Of a stretch of 64,000 nt of DNA, positions 11,001 through 22,246 are shown one piece after another (within the stretch, counting starts at the first letter, position 1; every line of letters begins with the position of its first letter). Origin of the DNA: Dipteronia dyeriana (taxonomy: Eukaryota > Streptophyta > Magnoliopsida > Sapindales > Sapindaceae); assembly GCA_032871835.1 (NCBI GenBank), contig CM065298.1:78086154-78150153 (forward strand). Reading direction: 5' to 3'. The notes below the pieces were generated by a model, which saw nothing but the letters and a program-made list of their open reading frames with translations, was not told the origin of the DNA and did not search any database. The translations under genes and the position numbers were made by a program.

Positions 11001-12130
11001 CAAGATTTATGTCTTTAAGCCATTCCTCTTTGTCAAGATCTTCCATTGCATTCTTAAATGTCAATGGATCATTTACACTATCAGTAGAGACGACTTATTG
11101 TCCCTCACCTATACCCAGATAGCATTCATGTTGTTGTACAACTCTCCCAATACATTTAGGTGGTAGTGTTTCCTGACTAGGAATCACCTGACCATCAGAT
11201 GTCGATGGATCGATAACTATTGTCGATTAAGCACTTGTTGTACCATGCTCCATCTTATTTAATACAATCTTGCTACGAGTTAATGATTACTAATATAGTT
11301 ATCTTGAAAAAATGTTGCATTTGTCGATACAAACACTTTTTTCTCTTCAGGACTATAAAAGTATCCACTTTTGGTCTCCTTAGAATATTGACCATAGATT
11401 TAGAGTCTATCTTTTCACTTCTGTTCTTCAGCATATGTGCTGGACACCTCCATATGCGAAAATGTCATAAACTAGCTTTATGACCATTCCACAACTCTAA
11501 GGGAGTCTTAGAAACATATTTGGAAGGGACTACATTCAAAATGTAGGCCACAATTTGTAGTGCATATCCTCAAAAGGAATTTGGTAATGATGAGAAACTA
11601 ATCATAGATATCACCTTTTCCCTTAGGGTTTTATTTCTCCTCTTCGCGACACCATTCTATTATGGTGTTCCAGGAGCTGTGAGTTGGGACACGATCCCAT
11701 ACTTAACCATAAAGTCTTCAAATTCTTGGTCAAGGTACTCACCTCCATGATCCGATAGTAGAGTCATGATAGTCTTTCCTAACTGATTCTCAACTTCAGC
11801 TCGGAACTCTTTGAACTTTTCAAAAGTTTTCAACTTCCGTTGCAATAGGTAGACATATCCATATCTAGAGTAGTCATTTATAAAGGTGGCATAATACTCA
11901 TAACCTCCTTTGCTTTAACATTCATTGGTCCATAGACGTCTTAATGTATAATCTTTAGTGGTTCTTTGGCTCTAAGCCCTTTTCAAGCAAAAGGTCTCTT
12001 AGTCATTTTTCTTTCTAAACAGGATTCATAGATAGGTAAGGTGTCAACTTTTAACTCACTTAAAGGTTTGCTTTTTACTAATCTATCTATCCTGTCAAGG
12101 TTAATGTGGCCAAGTCTTAGATGCCACAGA
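11001..12130 (-). pseudogene. pol: Copia-C integrase remnant
   Basis: The frame at 11845-11660 reads KFKEFRAEVENQLGKTIM, LLSDHGGEYLDQEFEDFMVK and YGIVSQLTAPGTP, the core around the second catalytic Asp. Further on, LPNSF is followed by TGA at 11572-11570, where the family has Trp. Upstream, the zinc-binding pre-integrase segment is visible in broken frames (about 12130-12000). Compared with Copia-A at 24740-25320 the order and spacing are the same. It cannot encode an active enzyme. Confidence 0.85.
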
Positions 12131-12600
12131 TATGTTTCGTTTTCTAGAGAAATCTTTTGTCATTTTGTTTTAGGTTTTTCAACTTTAAAAATTCAGTGTT
12201 GAGCAGTGTAGTATGTATTAGAGGCCTTAAAACATACAAGTTGTTTTTGTTTAATCTTGAACATATATTCAAACCCTTATTTGCAATAATAATAGATTTA
12301 TTATTAAAATAAACAAAATATAATTGTTCCAACAACTTGGAAACTGAAATCAAATGTGGAGTAAATCTAGGAATTAAAAATACAATATCCAAAACAATGA
12401 AACAACTTCCAAAATGTAGTCTAACTACACCCAATGCTCAGGCTGACATGACATCTTCTGACCCAACACACATCGAGAAGGCTCCCTCTTCAAGCTCTGT
12501 CTAAGAATCAGTCCACTACATGGAAGAACAAATATGGTTAATGGCACCCGAATAAGCTATCCAAGGTAAATAATCATCTTTCACTAAACATGACACAAGA
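12131..12600 (-). pseudogene. pol: Copia-C protease to pre-integrase remnant
   Basis: The frame at 12434-12144 reads FLIPRFTPHLISVSKLLEQL and LNICSRLNKNNLYVLRPLIH, matching Copia-A at 24500-24670. The protease active site lies near 12560-12530 as WIAYSGAINHIC, with the catalytic Asp of the D-S-G triad replaced by Tyr. Loss of that residue alone would kill the protease. Confidence 0.8.
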
Positions 12601-13019
12601 ACAAGTAAATCTTATTTACCCTTTTTCTTTTTCTTTTTCTTTTTGGCTACCTCCTATAGATACTGAGGACAATTCCACTTCTAGTGGCCAACCCTGTCGC
12701 AATGGAAACACATTCTTTTGCCCTGGTCGGTAGAGGTGCCCTTTTTCTTGCCTTATGCTTTCTTGGGTTTGGGATTACCCTTTTCCTTCACAGCAGACCT
12801 CTTCTTTTTTGTTATTTCTAGAATAAAATGGTTCGAAAATATTTGCCTCACCAACCTTACTTTTGTTGTCCTTTACCAAGGACTCAAAAGTAGTAAGCTG
12901 ATTGAGCAACTTAGTGAGATTGAACCTTAACTTGTTCATCCCATAGTTATTCTTGAACTGATCGAAACTCTTCAGAAGAGTCATCAGTATGATGCTTTCC
13001 TGACTGAGTTCATCAATGG
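12600..13019 (-). pseudogene. gag: Copia-C gag C-terminal half with CCHC knuckle
   Basis: The frame at 12984-12775 reads LLKSFDQFKNNYGMNKLRFN and LTKLLNQLTTFESLVK, the C-terminal half of a copia capsid domain. Near 12725-12665 is a nucleic-acid-binding CCHC knuckle, CFHCDRVGH, then TAG at 12683-12681 where a Trp is expected, then KWNC. The gag is cut at 13019 by element F. The N-terminal half is found 25.6 kb away at 38671-39111 in the same orientation. Confidence 0.85.
13015..13019. repeat. Target-site duplication of element F (left copy)
   Basis: AATGG here is repeated exactly at 38666-38670. Joining the Copia-C gag at these copies gives a continuous homologous gag segment (GG then AI then DEL), so F entered this site. 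Confidence 0.9.
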
Positions 13020-13504
13020 TGTAACACCCTAAAAATCAAAGACTAATTAACGCTTTGATATGGAATGCTAATATATAAACCATTAATTAATTCACCCAAA
13101 GCAAATAATAATAAGTGAATAACTGAAAATAAACCATTCTAAACTGAAAATATATCTCCAAATAATTCCAACAATAAGGTTCAAAACACTATAAAACAAT
13201 ACTGAGCACCTAAATTCAAATTCCAACTAACAAAAGAAAGCAGAACATTACATATAATCTCAATAACTTCCAACTCCGAAAATTCTATTGCTCTAGCGGT
13301 CAGCTTTTAAGATACTTAGTCTGTAAAATGTTAAGTGTCAAAGGGTGAGCTGTTAACTCAATAAGTATTGCATAATATGTAATCGAAAACATTTGTGAAA
13401 TTTTCAGTAACATTTAAAGAGTACATAAATTTTCAAATATTCAAATACAAATAAAATTGCAAAAGTAACATTTTAAAATACAAGAAAAACTTACAAAACT
13501 AACA

Positions 13505-13509
13505 TTTTC
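13505..13509. repeat. Target-site duplication of solo LTR S (left copy)
   Basis: TTTTC is repeated exactly at 15714-15718, and this fixes both ends of S. Confidence 0.85.
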
Positions 13510-15713
13510 TAAAAGTTCCCTAAAAAACGTGTGTGTCTATACCTAGAGAAGGGGGGGGGGGGTGAATAGGTTTTAATCAAGTCAATTACCAATTTTTCTT
13601 GATTAGTCAATATTCAAAATTCACCCAATAAAACAAACATACAACATCAAGTGTAAGGTGCGGAAATATAAATAACACAAGATCTATATGTGGAAACCCT
13701 CCAAACGGGAAAAACCACGGGATGTTAAGTGCGCCACACTCGGTCACAGAAATCCACTATATGAATAAAAGGTTACACTCTCAAGTGATACTCGGACTCT
13801 CACTCTCGACAACCTCAGGCTATGGACGCCGCCACTCACCACTCTTGGTTCAATCCCTAGTGATATCCCGTGATCCACTACTCTTGGCGTGAGCACCTCC
13901 TACTCTACTCCTCGGGCCTTTTACAGTGGATACCCGACCAATTGCTTGCCAACCTACCCTTGGTTGCAAGGCTTCTCTTGCTTGTGAAACTTCACACCGA
14001 AGCCAAAAGACTTTGACTCAATGAAGAGTATATGGTCTAAGTGTATATATGACACTATGCTCAAATGCAATTATGTGTAAGACTAAACACAAAATGCTTA
14101 ACTAGATATAGATAATGCAATTAAACATCCTAGTTATCAAACAATGCCTACATGCCCATACCAAGGACTCAATTAGATGTGTAGATAAAATCTAACAACC
14201 TAATTGTCAATAAAAGTCCAACCAACACAAGTTGTCACAACAAATAATCAAGGGCAATTTTGCAATCAAGAAATGCAATCAATGAGGCATACACATAAAT
14301 GTTCATAAACTAGACTAGATGCACAAAGTCAACCTAATCATCAATTATGTATACATGAACATTCATGGATTAGCTATTTAGGCATAAATGACCTAATAAT
14401 GCAAGCTATCACAATACAAACCCAAACATGTCATAATTTCAATAAATATCCAATTAACATGAAGAAATGCTAATTTAAGAAATAAATGACATGTCTTGGT
14501 AAGCTAGAATAATAATGAACAACAATGGTGGTTCTACTTACCAATCAATGAAAACTCATGCTTGGAATGATGCTTGAATGCAAGATGAAGATGATTTTAG
14601 GGTTTGGAGAGTCAAATAACAAAGCTTGGAGCTTTCTCTCTCTAATGGAGGTTCTCTCACTCTAAAGATGGGTTCTTTGAGCTCTAAGAAGGCAAGGAAG
14701 AAGAAGAGAACATATATAAAGAAGCTCTACACAAAACGGCGTCGTTTTGGACTTGGGAAACAAAATCCCGTTATGACCGCTGTGCATACCGCTGGCCAGG
14801 CGAGTGCCTAAGCAGCTGTCCAGGCAGCAGTGAACGGCTGGACATTACCGCTGCCTAGGTCGCTGGCTTGGCATGGCACCATCAGCGGTCTAGGCCGCGG
14901 TACACGCCAGACAGCACAATAGCTCGATCTTCGAGCGACCCAAAACATGACCAAACGACATCCAAACCTTTCATATAATATACCGTTGGAAAGGTATGGA
15001 AGTCTAATTTATACTCCATTTTACAAAACATGATTTGGATTTATGTAGAAAATTTTATGGTCATTTTAGTGACCAAAGGTCAGAAACGGACAACAACAGA
15101 GATGCCCTGTTTTTGTTGTCACTTTGGAGATTTTAAAACCAATCCAAACGGTCATGAAATATTAAGAATAATATACCGTTGGAAAGGTATAGATGTCTAG
15201 TTTGTACATAATTTTTCAAAACCCATTTTGAATCAATGTATAAAAATATGTGGTCACAAGACCATATAAAGGTCAGTTTTAAAAAACATTTAAATAATTG
15301 AAATACACTCTTTTAAAACTAGACACCTTACTCCATATAACCAAACCAAGAGAAGAATGAGACCTTCTCATATGGTCACTCAATGAGCTAAAACAAGCAC
15401 ACCATCGTGCAAGCGCGAACACAATACAATACCACACTTAAATCTATAAATGAAGTGCAAGTGTGATTGTGAAGAGATGCACACAAGTAAACAATATCAA
15501 CACAAATACAAGATCAACAAAACATGCATGAGGTGTGTGTGTGGACCTAAAATCTTCAAGAGGCAAAGTCAAGTGAATATACCTTTAGCTCTTGAAGTCA
15601 TGGAGAGGCTTGGAAGCTTGCCAATGAGGACCTAAGCTATCCATTACACAATCATCCCCAATGTGGTGTGGTTTGTCATGAAATAAGACAATCATAAAAT
15701 CAAGGTCCTTACA
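13510..15713 (-). mobile_element. Solo LTR S, Sirevirus-type
   Basis: In minus sense it runs TGTAAGGACC...GGAACTTTTA (TG...TA ends). The left part (TATACCTAGAG, G-tract, TGAATAGGTTTTAATCAA, GTGGAAACCCTCCAAA) matches the Sire-B and Sire-E LTR ends, and the right part (AATGTGGTGTGGTTTGTCATG) matches Sire-E at 60020. No gag or pol is present. The TTTTC duplication flanks it. A TATA-like TTTATATATG lies on the minus strand near 14716-14707. The 61-codon frames at 14626 and 15450 are chance. Confidence 0.88.
14760..14925. repeat. GC-rich repeat island in solo LTR S
   Basis: A short GC-rich patch in AT-rich surroundings. It repeats words such as ACCGCTG, CCAGGC and GGCTGG in both orientations. It lies upstream (minus sense) of the TATA-like site, the same relative place as the palindromic islands in Sire-B and Sire-E LTRs. 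Confidence 0.7.
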
Positions 15714-16072
15714 TTTTCAATGTATGATAACGATGAATAACATTTCATAAAAATAAGCTCAAGTCGAGTACTGTCACCAATACACCCTGTGACCCGACCA
15801 TTTACATTTCAGAAATTGGTATAAGACCAAAATCTTAACATTTCATTTGTCGTGCGCACTGCATTTACACTGTCACCGGTGATCAACATTTCATTTCATT
15901 TCACATTTCATTTCACCTTTCATTTGCTACTGACGTTTAGCTAAAACATTACTTTCAATATATATAACAATATTTTTGCATTACTAAATCATAAAAGGAT
16001 CAAACATTTAAAATTTAAATAAATAGTTCCAATAAATGTAAAACTCCTTTAAAAGAATTAGGTAACAAATAT

Positions 16073-16077
16073 GTAAA
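16073..16077. repeat. Target-site duplication of Sire-B (left copy)
   Basis: GTAAA is repeated exactly at 36876-36880, on either side of the Sire-B LTR pair. Confidence 0.85.
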
Positions 16078-16821
16078 TAGTTGTATTGGCTTGATTCCAT
16101 AACAAAACTGTCTTTCTTTGCATTGCTTAGTTGCTTAGTTGCTTAGTTGCTTAGGTGATTTGTGATTGATTGTCTTCATAGAAGAAAAGCAATTTCGCAA
16201 GCAAAGTCCGTCTTCAAGAGGATTGGTGCTTACTTGGATGCTAAGGTATCAAGATTCTTCTTCCTCTTGCAAGGCGTATTAGGCACACATACACACATTG
16301 AGTTTATATGTGTCCCTACATCATTGTGCTCATTTTGTATAACACATTCACACACCTGATATTGAATGCACATGCATTGTTGTAGAATTGACCAGTTGTG
16401 AAAAATTCATGTTTGTGGACTATGTCTGAATAACAAGCATTCTTGTGTGATATGTGTTTATATGTTTATATGTTTGTATAACATGGCCCTTGGACTTGAT
16501 TATGGTCTTATATTGTTCCTTATTGAGTTCCAATCCTTTCAGTTACTCATACATTTGATTTCGAGTTTTGAGTCAAGGGTTATGACACTTTCCAGCCATG
16601 TTGCGTACATTGTCTTCTTCTGAGTATATCGAGTTGAATTTTTAACTTCTGGTCAAAGTTTCATAGTAATCCATGTTTATGAGAGATTCCTGGTTTGTAA
16701 TCCAAAAATGGATTCGAATTCAGAGTTCGAAGGTTGAAGAATGGTTGAAGAACGCGAAAGGAGCGTAAGGGAGAAGCACGATGGCCAAAGGCGATCACAA
16801 GGTTCAACCCTGAGATGGCAT

Positions 16822-16866
16822 GTGACCATCTCGGGCTCACACCCTTGCTGGTCCCGAGATGGTCAC
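16822..16866. repeat. Perfect 14-bp inverted repeat in Sire-B LTR
   Basis: GTGACCATCTCGGG (16822-16835) and CCCGAGATGGTCAC (16853-16866) are exact reverse complements around a 17-base loop. Extra half-copies (GAGATGG upstream, CCATCTCG downstream) allow alternative hairpins. The 3' LTR has the same arms at 35196-35209 and 35227-35240 with one mismatch. Confidence 0.95.
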
Positions 16867-18460
16867 ACACCATCTCGAGGAAGGCCTAAAGGGTGGGGAC
16901 AATTTGGTCTTTTTGCTTTCTTTTCCCTCTATTTTAATTATCACTTCCCTTTCACACTTTCATTTTGAAGAAACCTATGTGCAAATTTTTTTTTCTCTCC
17001 ACTTTCTCATCTCCCAAACACTATATCTTTTTCGTTTGAACTCAGATTCATTCGATTCAAGTTGGAGATTGTTCATATTTCAATTCTCTATTATTTTCAA
17101 GAAATTTGAGATTGTTTAATGTAGTTATTCTGGTGGTTCCCCATCAAAAACGAAACTGCACTATAGAGAATTTTTCTTCAATTTCCGAGTTTTCGTTTTT
17201 GTGATATCTTCTTTATTTCAACTCCGATTTAATTGATTCAAAAGAAAAATTGAGTGTCTTAAAGAGATCTACAAACCCTAAGTATTTTTATAACAAAAGG
17301 ATGTCTTCATTTTTCTCAATGTCCAGATTTTCAGTTCGAGATTTCATCCGCAGTTGGTAAATCATCTTCTTCTTAGTTTTCTTCTTTGATCTTCTTATTG
17401 TTTGATGCTATTTAAGTAAGAAGCATGACTAGGATGATTTTGATATCATTTTATGGTTGTTCATTTGATTTTTAAATTTAGCTAGGTTTGTGTTACATTG
17501 AATGATTTGTGCTAGACTTGATTAACATGAAATTGTTTCTAGAAATCTTTTGTTCTTATGCTTGATTGCTTATTTCTAGATTTGATTTCATTTTCTAAGA
17601 ACTAAGTTGTATTCAATTGGTATCTTCATTTCTTCTAACTAGTTCTTAGTTGATAACATGCTTAGGTAGTCTAGACACATTGATGATCGATCTTTGAAAA
17701 TGTTATCTAGATTTCTTATTGCATGTTCATAGATTGTGTTCGATCAACATTTTCTATTTGCTTGTGATTGCATCATTTGCATATCACTTAGATCATAGCT
17801 TTGTGAAGAAGTTGGAAGTCTCGTTCCATTGAGTTATTCTTTGGATTAAGCATTGAAAGTCACATTCCTTAGAGTGATTGTTGGGATTGAGCATTGGAAG
17901 TCACATGTCTTAGAGTGATTCTTTGACTTGTGCATTGGAAGTCTAATTTGGAGAGTGAATCTCCAAGTTGAGCAAGGAAGTCTCGATTAGAGGTGTGAAG
18001 CCTTAGATAGTTGAGTGAGGAAGTCTTAGTTAGAGGTGTAAAGCCTCGGATAGCTAAGCAAAGAAGTCTTGACTAGAGTTGTGATAACTCGAATAGTTGA
18101 GGAAGGTGGCAAGTAGTTCACTAGGTTCAAGGGTAGAGTAAGAGTGATAGCTTGGAGAACATTTCATGTGTTGATTGCTTGAGTGTGTAACTTTTATTTG
18201 AAATAGTGGATTATAGTTTGCCGATATTTATGGAATTAACCTGTGGATGTTTCCTCTTCGGAGGTTTACCATGTAAATATCTTGTGTTGATTTTTAGCAT
18301 CTTTAATTTCTTAACTTAGTTGATTTGTGTTGCTTTAATATTTGCTTTATTATCAAACATATCTTTTGTTAAAGTGATCAATTTGGAAATCTTACTAAGT
18401 GTGGTTTAAGATTGCTTATGTGTTTAAAAGAAGATTAAAATTTGAGCCTATACCTATTCA

Positions 18461-18466
18461 CCCCCC
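18461..18466 (+). repeat. LTR C-tract, 6 C (Sire-B 5' LTR)
   Basis: CCTATTCA, then six C, then TCTAGGTATA, near the LTR 3' end. The same tract is 18 C in the 3' LTR and 12 or 6 in related LTRs. Confidence 0.95.
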
Positions 18467-18504
18467 TCTAGGTATATATGCACTATAAAGACTTGGGAAT
18501 TTCA

Positions 18505-18520
18505 ATTGTATCAGAACAGG
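18505..18520 (+). promoter_or_regulatory. Sire-B primer binding site
   Basis: ATTGTATCAGAACAGG follows the LTR end directly. It is a two-mutation version of the tRNA-Met site (TGGTATCAGAGC) used by copia elements. Confidence 0.85.
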
Positions 18521-20067
18521 TATCTAGACGCACTTAGATAGATATTCTTTATAGTGTTTGTTATCTTGTTTTTGTGATTAATCAGGATTAAGGAAATGTT
18601 TTCTTTCGTGACTTCCTTTGTTGAAGATGAGCCTATTGATTTAGATGATCAAAAAATCAAGGATCTTATTCTCGAAAATGAAATGATCTCTAAGATCAAT
18701 AATTCTTTCACTAAGAAGTTAGAAAACCATGATTGTAGCTCAAAATGTGTTAATGATCTTAATGACAAAATTCTTAATCTTGAGAAAAACTTGATTGATA
18801 GCAATGATAGATTAAGTATTTTGAAGTATGAAATTGAGTAATGAGAAGAGTCTCTTGATCGCGCTAGGAGAGTTGAGAATGTGCTTAAAGCAAAACTTCA
18901 TGAGCATGAGAATCAAGAGAAAGTACTTAATGAAAAACTTATTGATGCTAAAGAGATGATTAACAAGATGTTATCAAGCTCTAATAAAGTTAAAGTTTCA
19001 TTATGGTTAGAAAGCCTTCAAGCTACAAAAGAGGTTTAGGATATGTTAATGAAACATCAACTCCTTTAACTAAAAAATCTACTTTTGTCAAAGCTTGTAG
19101 CAATTCAAATGTAGGTACACTCTCTAATGGTTAAGCCATGGAAGCTACCAGAGGTGCCTCAACATCAACAATGAAGGTTAAGGAAAAGTCTCAACGAGGC
19201 CAAAGACAATGTGAATCATGATCAAATGCAAGAGGCAAGATATCTAGTGTTGCACGCCAAAGAGGTAAAAATGTGAGAAGGCAAAATGAGTTAGATGTTC
19301 AAGCAAATGGTAAAATTCTCAAATTCATACCTATTTGTAAGGGTGGGCACCCAAACCGCCAACCCGTCCAAACCAAACCAATTTAAACGGGTTGGTTTGG
19401 GTTTGGTAAATAAAAAAACCGATTGGGTTGCTTTTAAGTAATCCATTTGGGTTGGGTTGGTTTGTGGGTTATGTTTTATCAACCGTATGACCCAACCCAA
19501 ACCATTACATACTTATATATTATTATTATTATTAATTAATTAATATAATAGACAAAATCTTTCAAAAAAGAATTACTAGTTAAAAATAAAAAATAAAAAA
19601 TAAAAGTTAACCAAATTTTATATAATATTTATTTCTAGATGTTTTTCAAGTTCTGAGTTCTCACCCTTGTCTTTCTTTTCAACACTATTTCATCTCATCC
19701 GAAGGCACTAATTATTTTTTCTTTTGGGTAAGTACTATTTTTTTTAATTTTTCTCATTCTTCATACTTATATTCATCTCATACTCATATCACTAATTGTT
19801 TTTAATTTTTGTTTACCTATGTATTAGACAATGGTAAAAAAATCTCACAAATAAAAAATAATGTACTTATTTGTTTAAAATGTCCAACTAAACCAAACCA
19901 AACCGAATTTTATGGTTTGGTTTGGTTTGGGTTGTAAAAAACTAACCCGATTAAATAATGGGTTGGATTGGGTATAGTCAAACCCAACCCAAACCAACCC
20001 ACTCCCACCCCTACCTATTTGTCATTATTGCAACATGGTTGGGCACATTAGACCTAGATGTTTTTCT
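18521..20067 (+). pseudogene. gag: Sire-B gag, C-terminal part only (interrupted)
   Basis: Only the second half of a Sirevirus gag is present. The frame at 18596-18841 (81 aa) is a charged, likely coiled-coil segment (KLENHDCSSKCVNDLNDKIL), and it continues past stops to LHEHENQEKVLNEKLIDAKE. Later blocks include VNETSTPLTKKSTFVKAC. A CCHC knuckle is split by the hAT insertion: its two sides are FIPI before 19338 and CHYCNMVGHIRPRC after 20014. The N-terminal capsid half seen in Sire-E is absent, because the primer site is followed within 90 bases by the coiled-coil region. The gag resumes at 29544 after Copia-A. Confidence 0.8.
19338..20013. mobile_element. hAT-type MITE
   Basis: A 676-bp element with inverted ends TAAGGGTGGGCACCC and (reversed) TAGGGGTGGGAGTGGG, flanked by exact 8-bp duplications CCTATTTG (19330-19337 and 20014-20021). 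An 8-bp duplication and these ends are typical of the hAT superfamily. The subterminal parts repeat GGGTTGGTTTGGGT-like words in both orientations, as expected for transposase-binding sites. There is no transposase, so it is non-autonomous. It splits the Sire-B gag zinc knuckle. Confidence 0.92.
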
Positions 20068-21518
20068 TGTCAAGGTTTATGCTCTAAAGATGTAATTTCT
20101 AAATGGATTTATGAAATAAATAAAAGGAAAAGTTCAATTCATTCATGTTGTTTTGTTTATTTTATAACTTGTGCATATATAATTAACATCCAAGCTTGCC
20201 GGATGTAATATAGAACTATGTATATGAGTGTCATATACAGATGGATACAATAAGAGACATGCAATCTAAAGAGTCCATAGATAGCAAATAAAGCTGGGTA
20301 ATTTATTTGTGGTTAATCTATAGCTGCGGTCCATTCCGTAATGTACGATGGTTCTATCCTGAATCATTCATATGAGATATGGGAATGGAGGCACCTTGTA
20401 TGATGTGATCATATGGAATTGGGGCATGACCTATATGAATCTCTCACCAAGATCCGTTTACCGATGAGATTCATATATATCAACTAATGATGGCTATATG
20501 TGGGTGATCTTAATCCTGAGTGTCTTATCGACTCTTTCAGGTTAGATCATGGTCTTTGATATACCATGGGTGAGGTCGGACGCAGTTCCCGATCAATATG
20601 ATTCGTATGTTGGGATTACGGTTTGACTTGTGGCTGAGAAGGTTTGTACACAATAGTGGAATCCACTCATTCTTGTGAGAAGTAGATGGTAGTTCCCTTA
20701 AGGGTTGATTCGGGGCTTGGACAATATGAGCGCTCTCCTAATTACGTAAGGAAATAGGATTTATTGTCCATTAGAGAATCAATGGTACTTAAAGGATATA
20801 TGTAATTAGAGGGGTATAACGGACATTATGACCCAGCTCTAATTATGAACTACTGTGGAGGATCACACCATATGTAATAACTATATCGATGGACACCGAG
20901 TTGTAACGGTCTGTGTAAAAGCGTCTACAATCGAGAGAGTACAGCTTCGGGTTTTTAGTGGAATAACACCGAAGTTAATAATCAAGGAATATTAATTAAA
21001 AAGTTTAATTAATGATTCCGAGGATTATTGGAGCTCAAAATACTGTGGGTCCATTAGGTCCCCTTGCTAGCCCGATCGATTTAGGTAACAAGGGACACGG
21101 TTAATTAATTGGATTGTCCAATTAATTGGTTACAAAAGTGACATATATATATTCGGGAATTAATTGAATAATGAGATTATTTAATTAATGAATTTTAATA
21201 GTTAAATTAATTAAATAATTAGATTATTTAATTATATTGATAATTATGAATTATTAATTAACTATTAATCGGAGGGTATTGGTTGATATATGGATTTAGG
21301 TGAATATAAAATAATAGGATTATTTTATTTTACTAAATCTTTTATCTAAGTATTTGAATTTAAGTTTAAATTTAAAATACTTATTATCACTTTTAATATA
21401 TTAGATATATTTGAAAAGGATAATTAAAGGATATATATCAATTATAACACAAGAGATTGCATTGGATGCAAATTGGTATGTACACATATATATAAGTGTT
21501 TGTATATGATACACATAA

Positions 21519-21560
<42 letters not shown>

Positions 21561-21768
21561 CTAACTATTATTGTATCTTTGATAAAAAGTCAACTTATAT
21601 ATATATAAAACAAGCTGAGGCATGATATATCAATAGATATATATGTGAAGAAAAAAAAGGACGCAGGTCCGTGAATATATATTTGTGAAAGGTGAAGCAA
21701 TGCGTGAATAAATATTTGTGAAACTGTGCGTGAATATATTTGTGAGCAGCAGCAGCATGATATATATT

Positions 21769-21865
<97 letters not shown>

Positions 21866-22231
21866 TCATGTTTTATGTGTCTTTTTGAAATACATAGAAA
21901 AAAAGAGTTTCTTCAATTCTCTCTACATCCTCCATTCAAGTTCCAGAGACCGTAACGAGTCCATACGCAGTTACCAGTTTCGGGAGATAGCGATGAAGAT
22001 CGAGTGGTTCAGACATGAGCATATCGTAAAGGGAAGGAGCCTCCAAACGTTGGTAATATTTTCTTCTTCTGATTATATTGATTACAATTTCATGTGTTTA
22101 CATATTATATGTATTAGTTTTGAATAATAATTATGATCCCAAGTTCACTGGTCCCAGATGCAAATTATGATCTGTATATAAAAAATTTAAAACCTAGTTC
22201 TGCTGCGTAACCGGTGAACGGGGTTCCAACA
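20068..22231 (+). repeat. Copia-A 5' LTR
   Basis: It starts TGTCAAGG and ends GGGGTTCCAACA. It aligns with 27411-29543, with about a dozen differences in the first 190 aligned bases. It contains (TA)n microsatellites at about 21519-21552 and 21763-21860 that differ in length between the two LTRs. The 133-codon frame at 21726 is a product of these repeats (YIYIYI) and is not a gene. Confidence 0.92.
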
Positions 22232-22246
22232 TTTGGTATCAGAGCC
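22232..22246 (+). promoter_or_regulatory. Copia-A primer binding site
   Basis: TTTGGTATCAGAGCC begins directly after the LTR end and contains the intact tRNA-Met-type site TGGTATCAGAGC. Confidence 0.92.

Larger units (their letters stand above)
16078..18504 (+). repeat. Sire-B 5' LTR
   Basis: It aligns along its length with 34470-36875. The first dozen bases of the 3' LTR (TGTTAGGTTTTAG) are missing here, so the 5' copy begins TAGTTGTATTGG. It ends GGGAATTTCA before the primer site. A TATA-like ACACTATATC is at about 17018. A run of degenerate tandem units (TGAGCATTGGAAGTC-like, about 45-50 bp) spans about 17808-18110. Confidence 0.9.

Noticed and set aside
21726..22127. 133-codon plus-strand frame with YIYIYI repeats
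   Set aside because: It is translated (TA)n microsatellite within the Copia-A LTR.
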